Assembly: GCF_020510665.1 (NCBI RefSeq)
Contig: NZ_CP075187.1
Location: 1,942,501-2,006,500, forward strand
Direction of reading: 5' to 3'
Origin: Dechloromonas denitrificans
Lineage (GTDB): Bacteria; Pseudomonadota; Gammaproteobacteria; Burkholderiales; Rhodocyclaceae
DNA length: 64,000 nt
In this document: piece after piece, positions 42,890 through 51,438 of the stretch
Layout: every line of letters starts with the position of its first letter
Position numbering within the stretch: the first letter of the stretch is position 1
Notes under the pieces: model-generated
Database searches by the model: none
The model's input: the letters and a program-made list of their open reading frames with translations, nothing else
Told to the model about the DNA's origin: nothing
Translations under genes and position numbers: made by a program

Positions 42890-45133
42890 CTACTCAATGC
42901 TCCCGCACAAGACTCGAGCCGTCTCCATCGCCCCTTCGAGGTCGAGGCATAGCGACACAAATGAACGCCTTGCCATTTCATCCGGCATGGCCCAATCCCA
43001 CTTCTCTCGAAGCGTATTTTTTGCCTGCGCCAGTAGGACAACGGGGTCGAGGTCGTCAAGTTGCGAGATGTCCCGAAGCACTTCAATGACCTTGTCCATT
43101 GAGCCCCCGGAAACGCTGATTACCAGGCCGTCATTGTTAGACACCAATCCTCGTTGGGTCAGAAGAAGCGCCAGAGCATCGTTGCACCAGTCTCCGCGCC
43201 AAGTCAGTAGTTCAACCTCAGCACCTCGATGAGTAACCTGCGTCCTTTCGAGGCCTGCACGTCTGTAGTGCTCACGCCCTTCTTGAAGGAGTTGCTGGGC
43301 TTCATGGTCGAGAAACGCAATAGCGTGAGTCTCCGCAAGCACCTTTCGCATCTCCTGCCGAATTTTGTCGTGAACCATGGAGTGGCCACTCTCAAACATA
43401 GGAGGAGCCCCTCCTTTGTCGGGCGAAACAACAATCAGCTTCTTCTCGGTATCGACATCAAGCACTCGCCAACGTCTTCCGGCAAAAATCACACCTTGCT
43501 GTGGCAATAGCGGACGACTGAGCGGGAGCGTGCCTAGCGTTTTCCCGTCACAAACCAAGCGGAATTCCTCTTCCGTGGCGAAGGCTGCGTAGAAGGTGTA
43601 ATGGTTAACCAGTTGCTCCCCGACCTCGCCGTGGAGAAGCAAGCCCGAGCTTTCCTGGGTGAGAACGCGTAACGTTCCCAAGTGCCGTAGCAAGGCGACG
43701 AAGTCGTCTTTTGATACTCCCGCGAAGGGGCCATCGGTCGCGACCAAGGCCGACCACAGCTGTGCTGCCGTAGCCCCGCCTCGCTCGGCAATAATCGACA
43801 AGATTTGTTGAATCAGCGTCGAGCCGTGCAGCCCGCTTACCCGCGGCGGTTCGAACCATCCAGCTATCAGCAGGCGAATCATTGCGATTGACTGGACAAG
43901 GCCTTCGCGCAGGCAATCCGATGTGGACGAGCTTTGTTCCAGTTGGGGCTCAATGCAGTAGGCCCGGAGGATTGCAGACTCGCCTTTGCGACGTCCTGAA
44001 CGACCCAGACGCTGACGAAGACTTGCAACCGAGGGCGGCTCACCAACCTGGCAGATGCTCTTGACCGAGCCAATATCGATGCCCAGCTCTAGGGTGGTCG
44101 TGCAAATCGCCGTTGCGGGTCGGCTTCCGTCCTTTAGCGCTTGCTCGGCTTCCTCTCGATATTCCTTCGAAAGGCTACCATGGTGGGCCCAGAACTCGTT
44201 TGGAACACAGTCGCGCTCGCACTTCCTTCGAAGCAGGTCCGTGAAGGTCTCAACCTTTTGCCGGCTATTCGGGAACACCAGATTGTTGGTGCCCCGCAAG
44301 ACTTTGTAGAGATGGGCCGCAACATCAAGAAAACTCCCGCTGACAAGGTCTTCCGTCTCCGGATGGGCAATGTCCGGCTCAAGTTCAATCCGCGGTGGCT
44401 TGAGCCCATAGCCCTTCACCAGGACCTTAAGCTCCTGGCCGCCACCTTTCGATTCGATGAGTTCGACTTTTTCGGGGTCGGTGCTCCGGAGAAAATGGGC
44501 AGCCAATCGCATGTCCCCCAGCGTGGCGGACAAGCCGACACGCGGCACATGGTGCCCAGCTACCCGCTCCAGTCGATGAAGCAAGGACTGGAGTTGCTTG
44601 CCTCGCTCCGAGCCGATGAAGGCATGGAGTTCATCAATGACCACATAGCGAAGGTTCGCCATGAGGCCGGACATCGAGGTGCCGCGCGTAACGAATAAGG
44701 CTTCCAGCGACTCCGGGGTAATCAACAAGACTCCTTGAGGCGACTTCAGAAATCGATGCTTTTTACTGGCGGCGATGTCTCCATGCCAACCGACAACGGG
44801 GATGTCCAGCGACTCGCACAACCCAGTCAGCCGACCCCACTGGTCGTTAATCAACGCCTTGAGCGGGCTGACATAAACGACGAGGCCTGAGGTGGACGGC
44901 TGCTGAAGCAGATGGGTCAGAATGGGGAAGAAGGCGGCTTCAGTCTTCCCGGCCGCCGTGGCCGCAGCCACAATGACATCACGGTCAGCATCGATAAGGG
45001 CCGGGATGGCCCTTTCTTGAGCGTCTCTTAGCTCGGTCCAGCCTTCAGTCCATATCCATCGCTGAATTCGCTCATCTAGCCGAGCAAACCCGGATGACGA
45101 CTCAGAGTTGGAAGCTTGCAAGCTCGTCATCAT
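42890..45133 (-). CDS. sngC: Shango SngC-like DEAD/DEAH (Lhr-like) helicase
   Basis: 747 residues from ATG 45133; upstream residues of the longer frame overlap sngB and look non-native. SF2 helicase with ATAAGKTEAAFFPIL (Walker A, about residues 56-70), VIDELHAF (DEVH-type box), GLSATLGD, then NLVFPNSRQKVE, TTLELGIDIG and RQRLGRSGRRKGE. The C-terminal part is Lhr-like winged-helix and beta domains. In Shango, SngC is the helicase acting with SngA and SngB against phage. Overlaps the ATPase gene by about 30 bp. Confidence 0.85.
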   Translation of the reverse strand: MMTSLQASNSESSSGFARLDERIQRWIWTEGWTELRDAQERAIPALIDADRDVIVAAATAAGKTEAAFFPILTHLLQQPSTSGLVVYVSPLKALINDQWGRLTGLCESLDIPVVGWHGDIAASKKHRFLKSPQGVLLITPESLEALFVTRGTSMSGLMANLRYVVIDELHAFIGSERGKQLQSLLHRLERVAGHHVPRVGLSATLGDMRLAAHFLRSTDPEKVELIESKGGGQELKVLVKGYGLKPPRIELEPDIAHPETEDLVSGSFLDVAAHLYKVLRGTNNLVFPNSRQKVETFTDLLRRKCERDCVPNEFWAHHGSLSKEYREEAEQALKDGSRPATAICTTTLELGIDIGSVKSICQVGEPPSVASLRQRLGRSGRRKGESAILRAYCIEPQLEQSSSTSDCLREGLVQSIAMIRLLIAGWFEPPRVSGLHGSTLIQQILSIIAERGGATAAQLWSALVATDGPFAGVSKDDFVALLRHLGTLRVLTQESSGLLLHGEVGEQLVNHYTFYAAFATEEEFRLVCDGKTLGTLPLSRPLLPQQGVIFAGRRWRVLDVDTEKKLIVVSPDKGGAPPMFESGHSMVHDKIRQEMRKVLAETHAIAFLDHEAQQLLQEGREHYRRAGLERTQVTHRGAEVELLTWRGDWCNDALALLLTQRGLVSNNDGLVISVSGGSMDKVIEVLRDISQLDDLDPVVLLAQAKNTLREKWDWAMPDEMARRSFVSLCLDLEGAMETARVLCGSIE

Positions 45134-46397
45134 CCTCAACCGAATGGTCGGCCGCACCGCCGTTGTCACTGGCAATTTCTGTTGAACCGATGAATTCTCG
45201 CCATTCGACGTCAGGGTTCTGCTCAAGGACAGCCAGGAGGTTGACGAATGCCGTAATCGTCGTGCGCGGGGTCCTGAAATACGCTTCTCCGAGTCGGGAG
45301 GCGCAGTGCTCCATGAATGCAGGGATAGCCTCATCGGGCAATAGGTAGCGTGCAACATCCCCTGAGGCGTAGACATGCCTCAGCTTATGAAGCAGCACAT
45401 AGAAGTCTTCTGGGGTCAGGCTGGCAAGACGCATCACCGGGCCCGAGTAATCAACCATTCCCGCCCGGGCAAAGGTGTTCTCGGCGAGCCGCGACTGGAG
45501 CGCCGCGTAGCTGTACAGGCCTCGCCGAGTATCCAGCAGGAATTCCGGCGTTCCCCCGAGGACAAAGCCCAGCCCTTCGGCTGAACCCTGCAGCGAATCG
45601 TTCAAAATGCGAAGAATCTGCTCGTAGTTCGAGTTTCTGGCCTGCGTGTTCGCCAGCTTGTACAGATTGACGAGTTCATCCAGGCATACCATGAGGCCGC
45701 TGTAGCCGGCCAAGCGGACGAACCGGGCCAACAGCTTCAACTGGTCATAGACCGAGGCGTCATCAACGATGGTGCGGACCCCAAGCGCCGCCCGAGCATC
45801 AGTTTTGGTCGAGAACTCGCCCCGAAGCCAACGGATGGCGTCGGCCTTGAGCTGCTCATTGCCATCCTCGAACCCACGACAATACGCAGCGATGACTTCC
45901 GCAAAATCGTAGCCATTGACCATCTCGGCGAGTTGCCCCAGGCGCTGGCGGATGACGTCCTCCGTTGTCATTCCTCCCGTTTTTGCATCGGCCTTTGCTT
46001 GCGCTACGAACTTTTCGACAACGCCAGCCAGAGCACCGCCCTCGGGTTTGGTCCGGGTTGCCATGTTCTTCGTCAGCTCGGCATAGAGAGAGCGTGCCTG
46101 ACCGCCGCTTGCATGCAACCGCCTATCGGGATTCAGGTCCGCATGCATCGTGACCAATTTCTTCTCAAGCGCAATCGCGCGAACCAGGTTCAGGAAGAAC
46201 GTTTTACCCGAGCCGTACTCCCCGATAACGACACGGAAGCCTGACCCGCTGTCGGCAATGCGTTCCACATCGCGCATGAGCGCCTCTAGCTCTTTGACGC
46301 GGCCAACCTGAACCAAGTGCTGGCCGGTACGAGGCACCACGCCGGCGCGGAGAGATTGGACCAGGGCGTCGCGGTCCTTAGGTCGGATGGTGCTCAT
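45102..46397 (-). CDS. sngB: Shango SngB-like ATPase (DUF2791/BrxD type)
   Basis: 431 residues. P-loop VIGEYGSGKTFFLN (about residues 57-70), Walker B GLMVCLDELVNLY (about 233-245), and sensor-like VLGGTPEFLLD. This is the BREX-type ATP-binding DUF2791 family, shared by BrxD of type 2 BREX and Shango SngB. Acidic C-terminal tail. Start overlaps sngA (ATGA) and its 3' end overlaps sngC, so the three are one tightly coupled operon. Confidence 0.87.
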   Translation of the reverse strand: MSTIRPKDRDALVQSLRAGVVPRTGQHLVQVGRVKELEALMRDVERIADSGSGFRVVIGEYGSGKTFFLNLVRAIALEKKLVTMHADLNPDRRLHASGGQARSLYAELTKNMATRTKPEGGALAGVVEKFVAQAKADAKTGGMTTEDVIRQRLGQLAEMVNGYDFAEVIAAYCRGFEDGNEQLKADAIRWLRGEFSTKTDARAALGVRTIVDDASVYDQLKLLARFVRLAGYSGLMVCLDELVNLYKLANTQARNSNYEQILRILNDSLQGSAEGLGFVLGGTPEFLLDTRRGLYSYAALQSRLAENTFARAGMVDYSGPVMRLASLTPEDFYVLLHKLRHVYASGDVARYLLPDEAIPAFMEHCASRLGEAYFRTPRTTITAFVNLLAVLEQNPDVEWREFIGSTEIASDNGGAADHSVEDDDELASFQL

Positions 46398-48904
46398 AGG
46401 GGTATCTGCTCCAGAAGTTCTTGGTTAATTTCGATGGGGTCGTCCCCTTCGGTGAGGGGCGCTTCAAACATGTCTAGCATCGCCTCGTTAATATGCTCGA
46501 GCGCTCCGTCCAGCATCAACTCCATATCGGCGGCAACATCACCCAGGTCCTCCCGGCTCCAGTGCGGGCGGGACACCAGGTGGCGAATAAACGACGAATA
46601 GTCGTCGCTCAGGCCGAGTATGCGGCTTTCAACATTGGCCGGCTCTTCTGCAGGCACGTCGGCCTGGGCGACCTCCGCCTCGTCAGGCGTGCCATCGGTG
46701 AAGACGCGTGCAAGCAAGGCGGATACTGCTTCTGTTTCTTTGTGGAGCTGCGCGATGCGAGCATGGTCGAGAGTAAAGCCTTGGGGAAGTCCGGCCTTCT
46801 GAGGGTCTGACCTCGACGTGGGGAGTGAGGCAGCTGCGACCTTGCGCGGTTCCCCTGGAGCAACGTGAAGGTCAGAATATACGAGTTGCGAGTCCAAACT
46901 CAGGGTCTTGTAGACGCGCTCGAGGAATTTGACTTCTTCCGGGGAGACTTGGCCGTCTGCTTGGCAGAGGTGGGCGAGGAATTGACCGACCGCTCGCTTG
47001 GCTTCCGCCGCCAGCGGCTCTAATTTCTTCTTAAGCGAGGCAAGTGCGGGGGGCTGCTCCAACCCCAAGCGCAGGCGTGCCTTGAGCCGTTTCCGGTGTG
47101 CATCACTGAGGTGTGCCCAGGAGTCGATTTGCCTGCTTAGGTGGAGCAGCTCATGGGATGACGCCTCCCCGTCGACATGGGCGGCAGCGCAACTCAAGTC
47201 TAGCGTGACAGTTGCCGCTTCATAGGTTGGGGTGCGCCGCATTGCCCCCTCTTCAGGCAGTGTCGGAAACAGCACGATTTTGTCTTCAGCCTTTGGTGCC
47301 TTGCTGCCCGCAATGACATCGGGTTCTATTCCGAGGCTTAGGCTCTCAAGGGCGTGGGCCAGGCCAAGCATCTTGTCACGAGACAATGGGCCCGAACTCT
47401 TCAGGCGGTTGGTCAAGTCCCCAAAGGTTATCAGTATCATTCCATCGCCAACGCGGCTCTTCAGGGTTTCGAGCTCTGCCCGAACCTCGGTAGGCCAAAG
47501 GGCTATGGGCAGCAAAAGAAGCCCTTCCAGGGCCTGTGCCTTGTCTGGATTCCGGCCAAGGTAGCGACTGTACGCATCCAGCGCATCGGTGCATTTATTT
47601 GCGAGCTCTCGCAACTCGGCGACAGGTGCCGTCACGGCCCCCACATCGGGCAATCCCGGTAGCGTGCGGGAATACTCCGCATACCGCAGCCCAGAAGATG
47701 CAGGCTGGTAGGTGATTTTGAGTTTCGTCCGATTAACCTTCAGGCGCAGGCCGCCCCGGAACACATCGACATACTGCTGCTTAAACAGAACCTCGAATTG
47801 TTCGTAGCATCGCAGGGCAGGTGTCCGGAGATAGGTGTTGGGGTCGGCCCTTAGCCAGGCCAGTGCCCACTCGGCGGGAACTGGTTTTTGGTCGCGCGCA
47901 AATAGTCCCAATCCGATTCGGAGGCTGAGTGGCAGCTCAAACCCTTTTTCATCTGGGAGAACGGGCGGAGCACCTGGGGTCTCCGGGTCGGAGGGGGCGA
48001 AGGCGAATTCCAAGAAGCGGCTGGCGTAGCCCTTAAACGAGCGATTGTGGCCGTAAGCGGCTAGCAGCCTTTGCGTTTCGGCTTCAATCGCGGATAACTC
48101 TGGGCTGCCTTTAGGTTCACTGGTCGTGTCTTCCAGAACTCGGCGCTCGAGCCCATAGAAGAACAAAAACACGTACCCAATATCCACCGACGGGTCCTTG
48201 CGCCCACCTGCAAGCCACGACAGGTATGCCTTCCTTGCCTCCGGCGAAATAGTCGAGTAGCTGGGCCAGTAGCCCATCTGTTTCAGCGAAAGGTCGGGAT
48301 GAGCTGAAGCAATGGAGAGCCGAGGGTCGATAAGCGATGGGTCCGGCTCTGGACTATTCTTATGCGGGATGCCGACAAACAGCATGCCGCCGGGTATTTC
48401 AAGCCCGCCCACGGTAACCGATTCACCTGGCGGCACCCATTGAACCCCCTTTGATAGGCCCGCAGGGGCGGCCGGAATTGGGTGAACCCTATCTTGGTGA
48501 CCGGAGATGCGGATTGATACCAAGCTGTCAGCATGCACAACTGCGCGCGGGGAGCCTTGTTTGGTGGGGGGTATGCTCATAGGCGCAGGAATAACGTTTG
48601 GGTTGCCTCCGTGTTGGTCAGTTTCTACGCCAGAGCAGCAAGCATCGTTCGTCGGTATTTGCAGAGGGGAAGCCCCGTTTGTGGAGTTTGTTGCCCCTGC
48701 GTTTTCGCTGGGAAAACTTCGGGCATCTGCTTGCTCAGGCGGCACCTCGCGGGGGCGTTGAGTCTTGATAAAAATGTATGCCAATAGGATTGGCCCTCCC
48801 GCCAAAAGGAGAAGCCAAAGCACCTTTTTCGGGATGAATATAAAAGCGAGAACGACCAGCGCAATGCTGACAAGAAGAGGATTGTTATTTTTCTTTTTTG
48901 CCAC
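46394..48904 (-). CDS. sngA: Shango SngA-like TerB-domain protein, membrane anchored
   Basis: 836 residues. Two N-terminal hydrophobic helices (LLVSIALVVLAFIFIP and LWLLLLAGGPILLAYIFI) anchor it. TerB_N begins near QWVPPGESVTVGG with IGYVFLFFYGLERRVLED. A TerB-like acidic metal-binding segment is seen at AHLCQADGQVSPEEVKFLERVYK (about residues 656-678), and the TerB_C-like end is rich in acid residues. TerB domain plus DUF2791 ATPase plus Lhr-like helicase is the Shango composition. The N-terminal anchor places the complex at the membrane; this is inference. Confidence 0.83.
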   Translation of the reverse strand: MAKKKNNNPLLVSIALVVLAFIFIPKKVLWLLLLAGGPILLAYIFIKTQRPREVPPEQADARSFPSENAGATNSTNGASPLQIPTNDACCSGVETDQHGGNPNVIPAPMSIPPTKQGSPRAVVHADSLVSIRISGHQDRVHPIPAAPAGLSKGVQWVPPGESVTVGGLEIPGGMLFVGIPHKNSPEPDPSLIDPRLSIASAHPDLSLKQMGYWPSYSTISPEARKAYLSWLAGGRKDPSVDIGYVFLFFYGLERRVLEDTTSEPKGSPELSAIEAETQRLLAAYGHNRSFKGYASRFLEFAFAPSDPETPGAPPVLPDEKGFELPLSLRIGLGLFARDQKPVPAEWALAWLRADPNTYLRTPALRCYEQFEVLFKQQYVDVFRGGLRLKVNRTKLKITYQPASSGLRYAEYSRTLPGLPDVGAVTAPVAELRELANKCTDALDAYSRYLGRNPDKAQALEGLLLLPIALWPTEVRAELETLKSRVGDGMILITFGDLTNRLKSSGPLSRDKMLGLAHALESLSLGIEPDVIAGSKAPKAEDKIVLFPTLPEEGAMRRTPTYEAATVTLDLSCAAAHVDGEASSHELLHLSRQIDSWAHLSDAHRKRLKARLRLGLEQPPALASLKKKLEPLAAEAKRAVGQFLAHLCQADGQVSPEEVKFLERVYKTLSLDSQLVYSDLHVAPGEPRKVAAASLPTSRSDPQKAGLPQGFTLDHARIAQLHKETEAVSALLARVFTDGTPDEAEVAQADVPAEEPANVESRILGLSDDYSSFIRHLVSRPHWSREDLGDVAADMELMLDGALEHINEAMLDMFEAPLTEGDDPIEINQELLEQIPL

Positions 48905-49018
48905 GGTCAGGGTATCTTCAATAATTATCCTGTCATGGTACGGGGTAGGGTTTGTCTAGGCAATAGCCGAAGTTAGTCCTATGCAGCGGCTACGAAGACT
49001 AAGCTCAAGAGTGGCCAG

Positions 49019-49894
49019 TTATCGACCACGGCTGCAAAGAGAACAGGGAATACAGATGGCACGTCCCTGTCGCCCTGCAATACGAGGGTTTGTAAACTTG
49101 ACGCCCTCCGTCTTAAGCAACAATTTTTGCCACGCTCCGCCGCTAAGCAGTGTCCCTTTGAAAAGATTTTCAATCTGCAAAGGGGCATTAATCCCAGATG
49201 GGATATGCAGCCCTATTCGAGGGGTGTATTTCAACCCGAGTATTCCAAGCTGCTTCCCGAACTCGGGCTGCCCCGCTTCGCACAAAATCAAAATATCTTG
49301 AACGGTGGCACTTCCTGAACAAGGCATACCTAGAATTTTTTGGAGTACCTGAACCCCTAGGGGTTGAGGGGACACGACTGGGGATTCTGTTGCCACATTG
49401 GCTGGCAATTCGATGATAGGACGCAGATTAAGGATGAACCCAAAGCACTTGAGCATATCGAGTACGTTTGCCAGCGCCTGTGTTACCCAAACGTAATCAA
49501 ACTCGGATAGGCAAGGTAAGGCGGGAACAACTTTATTCTCTAGCTCATAGCTTTCGGCCAGTACTGCGCATAGCTTTGCTTCCAAATACTGAACGTGGGC
49601 TTTGTTTAGTTGCCCGCCTTGGCTGGTCAAGGCAAATGCCCGGGACCAGAAGTGCTTGTTGAGATTGTGGCTACTAAGGCGGTCGGCCACGGGGTCGCCC
49701 TCACCGACGTAGGCGGCTCCACTCCCGATTAATACGTAAACGCCTGGATTACTTAGCTCTGGGCGTTGGCGGGCGTCACTCCATGCTTCGCGGTTAAACA
49801 AAACGCACCGAGCGCCATTCCAGTCATCGCGCTCAACTACTGCCAAAGAGGCAAAATTGCCAGTTGGGGCCAAGATACGTGCGGTCGAAGACAT
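49019..49894 (-). CDS. GIY-YIG nuclease-domain protein
   Basis: 291 residues from ATG 49894 (an upstream TTG would add four). The GIY-YIG core begins PGVYVLIGSGAAYVGEGDPVADRLSSH (about residues 50-76), followed by KHFWSRAFALTSQGGQLNKAHVQYLEAKL with the catalytic-type Glu. The C-terminal half (QPLGVQVLQKILG..GLKYTPRIGLHIPSG) is a probable DUF4357-like or other binding domain. Lies 114 bp upstream of sngA on the same strand, so it may be an extra effector of the Shango operon or a separate defence nuclease. Confidence 0.75.
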   Translation of the reverse strand: MSSTARILAPTGNFASLAVVERDDWNGARCVLFNREAWSDARQRPELSNPGVYVLIGSGAAYVGEGDPVADRLSSHNLNKHFWSRAFALTSQGGQLNKAHVQYLEAKLCAVLAESYELENKVVPALPCLSEFDYVWVTQALANVLDMLKCFGFILNLRPIIELPANVATESPVVSPQPLGVQVLQKILGMPCSGSATVQDILILCEAGQPEFGKQLGILGLKYTPRIGLHIPSGINAPLQIENLFKGTLLSGGAWQKLLLKTEGVKFTNPRIAGRQGRAICIPCSLCSRGR

Positions 49895-49961
49895 GATGGA
49901 ATCCAATTATTAGAGACCATGTATAGCCACAGCGGCATCTTTTTATCAGCCGAACACACCC

Positions 49962-49990
49962 TTGATGGCTGTATAAACATACAGTACAAT
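49962..49990 (+). promoter_or_regulatory. SOS promoter: LexA box inside a sigma70 spacer
   Basis: TTGATG (49962-49967), 17-nt spacer, TACAAT (49985-49990). The spacer contains CTGTATAAACATACAG (49969-49984), a perfect CTGT-N8-ACAG LexA-type palindrome, so LexA would block RNA polymerase. It fires rightward into the ORF at 50021; the box also lies 75 bp upstream of the divergent GIY-YIG gene. Confidence 0.75.
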
Positions 49991-50020
49991 TAGTCCCATC
50001 GCCATCTCGTGGAGGTCATC

Positions 50021-50197
50021 ATGCCTAGTGCAACAATCCAACTCGACCTCCGCGCCTTAGGCCAGTCTCACCTGACCAACTTTCAGGATGGCCATGCACT
50101 GCATGAAGAACGCCAGCGTGAACGTCCCGCGATTGACCTTGTTCGCGAGCACCTTCGGCGACAAGTTCAGGCCCTGAAGCAACAGCGCAGCCGATAG
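50021..50197 (+). CDS. Small ORF under the SOS promoter (possibly truncated gene)
   Basis: 58 residues. GGAGGT (50011-50016) precedes ATG 50021, and the SOS promoter lies just upstream, so initiation here is likely real. After about 12 codons the frame runs antisense through the DUF6471 gene, so the latter part may be a read-through of inserted DNA rather than native protein. Sequence starts MPSATIQLDLRALGQ; no homologue recalled. Either a small SOS-regulated protein or the 5' stub of a disrupted SOS gene. Confidence 0.45.
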   Translation: MPSATIQLDLRALGQSHLTNFQDGHALHEERQRERPAIDLVREHLRRQVQALKQQRSR

Positions 50198-50284
50198 CTC
50201 CTCGTAGCCCACACCAGCCGAAGCCATCTCTCGCTTCAGCAGACGTCGGGCCTCGATATTCCAGTCTCGACGCACAGCTACCAT
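50057..50284 (-). CDS. DUF6471 domain protein
   Basis: 75 residues from ATG 50284. The longer frame upstream opens with TTG and lacks support. Core RRDWNIEARRLLKREMASAGVGYEELSAALLLQG and NKVNRGTFTLAFFMQCM match the DUF6471 pattern, a small helix-turn-helix-like family common on mobile elements and plasmids. Possibly a repressor of the divergent transposase operon. Shares its DNA with the antisense SOS ORF. Confidence 0.75.
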   Translation of the reverse strand: MVAVRRDWNIEARRLLKREMASAGVGYEELSAALLLQGLNLSPKVLANKVNRGTFTLAFFMQCMAILKVGQVRLA

Positions 50285-50407
50285 GCGCACACCTTCGACC
50301 TGCCTTTCATCATTTTTGATGAAAACGCGCTCGGCACCCACCAAACCAGGGGTTTCGGCCCCTCTGGGTGACTAGACGTGAACCGGCAACTTCCAAAGGT
50401 CTCTTCC

Positions 50408-50707
50408 ATGCGCGTCGAAATCCGTCCCATGAACCTTCGTGGCAAAGTCATGAAAAAAGCAGAGCGCGACGCTCTCGCGCCAGCCTGCGGCAAACTGAAA
50501 ATCTTCGAAAACCGTATTCACACGCTCGGCCGAACCGTCCGCGTCGCCCAGGTGCTAAGCACCACTGGCGACACCGAGTTCGAACTCCTGCCTGAGCTTC
50601 TTGATGCTGAGGTCATCTGGCTCGACGGAGCACTTATCCGTATACGTGGGACTGAGGTAATAGATGGTACCGCGTTCGGTCAAACCTGGGATATCAAGGC
50701 CCTCTGA
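50408..50707 (+). CDS. Hypothetical protein, first gene of transposase operon
   Basis: 99 residues from ATG 50408 (AAAGGT seven bases upstream; a GTG at 50378 is possible). Basic N-terminus MRVEIRPMNLRGKVMKKAER, then a mostly beta C-terminus (FELLPELLDAEVIWLDGALIRIRGTEVIDG). No named family. The TGATG junction with the next gene shows coupling. The hairpin AGGGG..CCCCT (50348-50369) lies in its leader. Likely an accessory of the element. Confidence 0.6.
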   Translation: MRVEIRPMNLRGKVMKKAERDALAPACGKLKIFENRIHTLGRTVRVAQVLSTTGDTEFELLPELLDAEVIWLDGALIRIRGTEVIDGTAFGQTWDIKAL

Positions 50708-51438
50708 TGCTATCCATCAGCATCCATGCGTCCAGCCCAGAACAGGCCAACCGTTTCAGCAGGCTGGCCCGCCTCGATATTGTCTACGAGCGGCTGTGCC
50801 CCGTTGCCGATTACAAGGTTTCGCTCATAGCGCGCAACCAGGATGCCCGTCCGCCTCGCTCTCTCTTGCAATACCCCCGGTGGTCGGCCAGCCTTTGGGA
50901 CCTAGCTGCCCGGGCCATTGCTATCAGCCTACCTGATGAGCCGCCGACCTCTGAGCAAGTGCCTGAGGTCGAGCCAGGCGGCAAACGGTGTGCCTTCATC
51001 CGGGAAATGTCCGCCATCCTTGACCATTCCGCCAATGACAGCCGAAATACCCTAGGCAGCGTTCATATCAAGCAGCCGGGGCGGCAACGTGGCATCTACC
51101 GGGCCACATTCGAGGAGCACACCCTTAAAGCCCATCGGACAGAGCCCTTCCAATTCGCGCCGGCCTACTTCCGGCCGGCCGAGTTGCTGATGCACGCCTG
51201 CCTCCAGCGGCTCTCTGGCACCTCCGAGCTGCCAGCACGGCCTGGGCTATGTGCGCCGCCGCCGGTGCTTGTCGAGGGCAAGCCGTACATTCAGATTCAC
51301 CAGCTGGTCGAGCCTGCCCGAACTGGCTTCCGGACTTGGCTAAACTGGTTCAGCGAGCCAGCTCTGGAGCACCCCGATGCCCCACTCGGGATTGCCCCCG
51401 AGACCCTGTACATCAAGTTCCTGAGTTCGGCGATATGA
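50707..51438 (+). CDS. Hypothetical protein coupled to the transposase gene
   Basis: 243 residues, ATG 50707 overlapping the previous stop and ending in an ATGA overlap with the transposase start. Mixed sequence with no signal or membrane segment, and a Pro/Trp-rich C-terminus (LVEPARTGFRTWLNWFSEPALEHPDAPLG). No named domain is recognised. Strict coupling to the transposase on both sides suggests a transposition accessory, such as a target or regulator protein, but this is inferred from position. Confidence 0.6.
   Translation: MLSISIHASSPEQANRFSRLARLDIVYERLCPVADYKVSLIARNQDARPPRSLLQYPRWSASLWDLAARAIAISLPDEPPTSEQVPEVEPGGKRCAFIREMSAILDHSANDSRNTLGSVHIKQPGRQRGIYRATFEEHTLKAHRTEPFQFAPAYFRPAELLMHACLQRLSGTSELPARPGLCAPPPVLVEGKPYIQIHQLVEPARTGFRTWLNWFSEPALEHPDAPLGIAPETLYIKFLSSAI

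Noticed and set aside
45134..45376. 81-residue N-terminal extension of sngC
   Set aside because: Lies fully inside sngB in another frame and is Ser/Arg-rich; the helicase sequence begins after ATG 45133.
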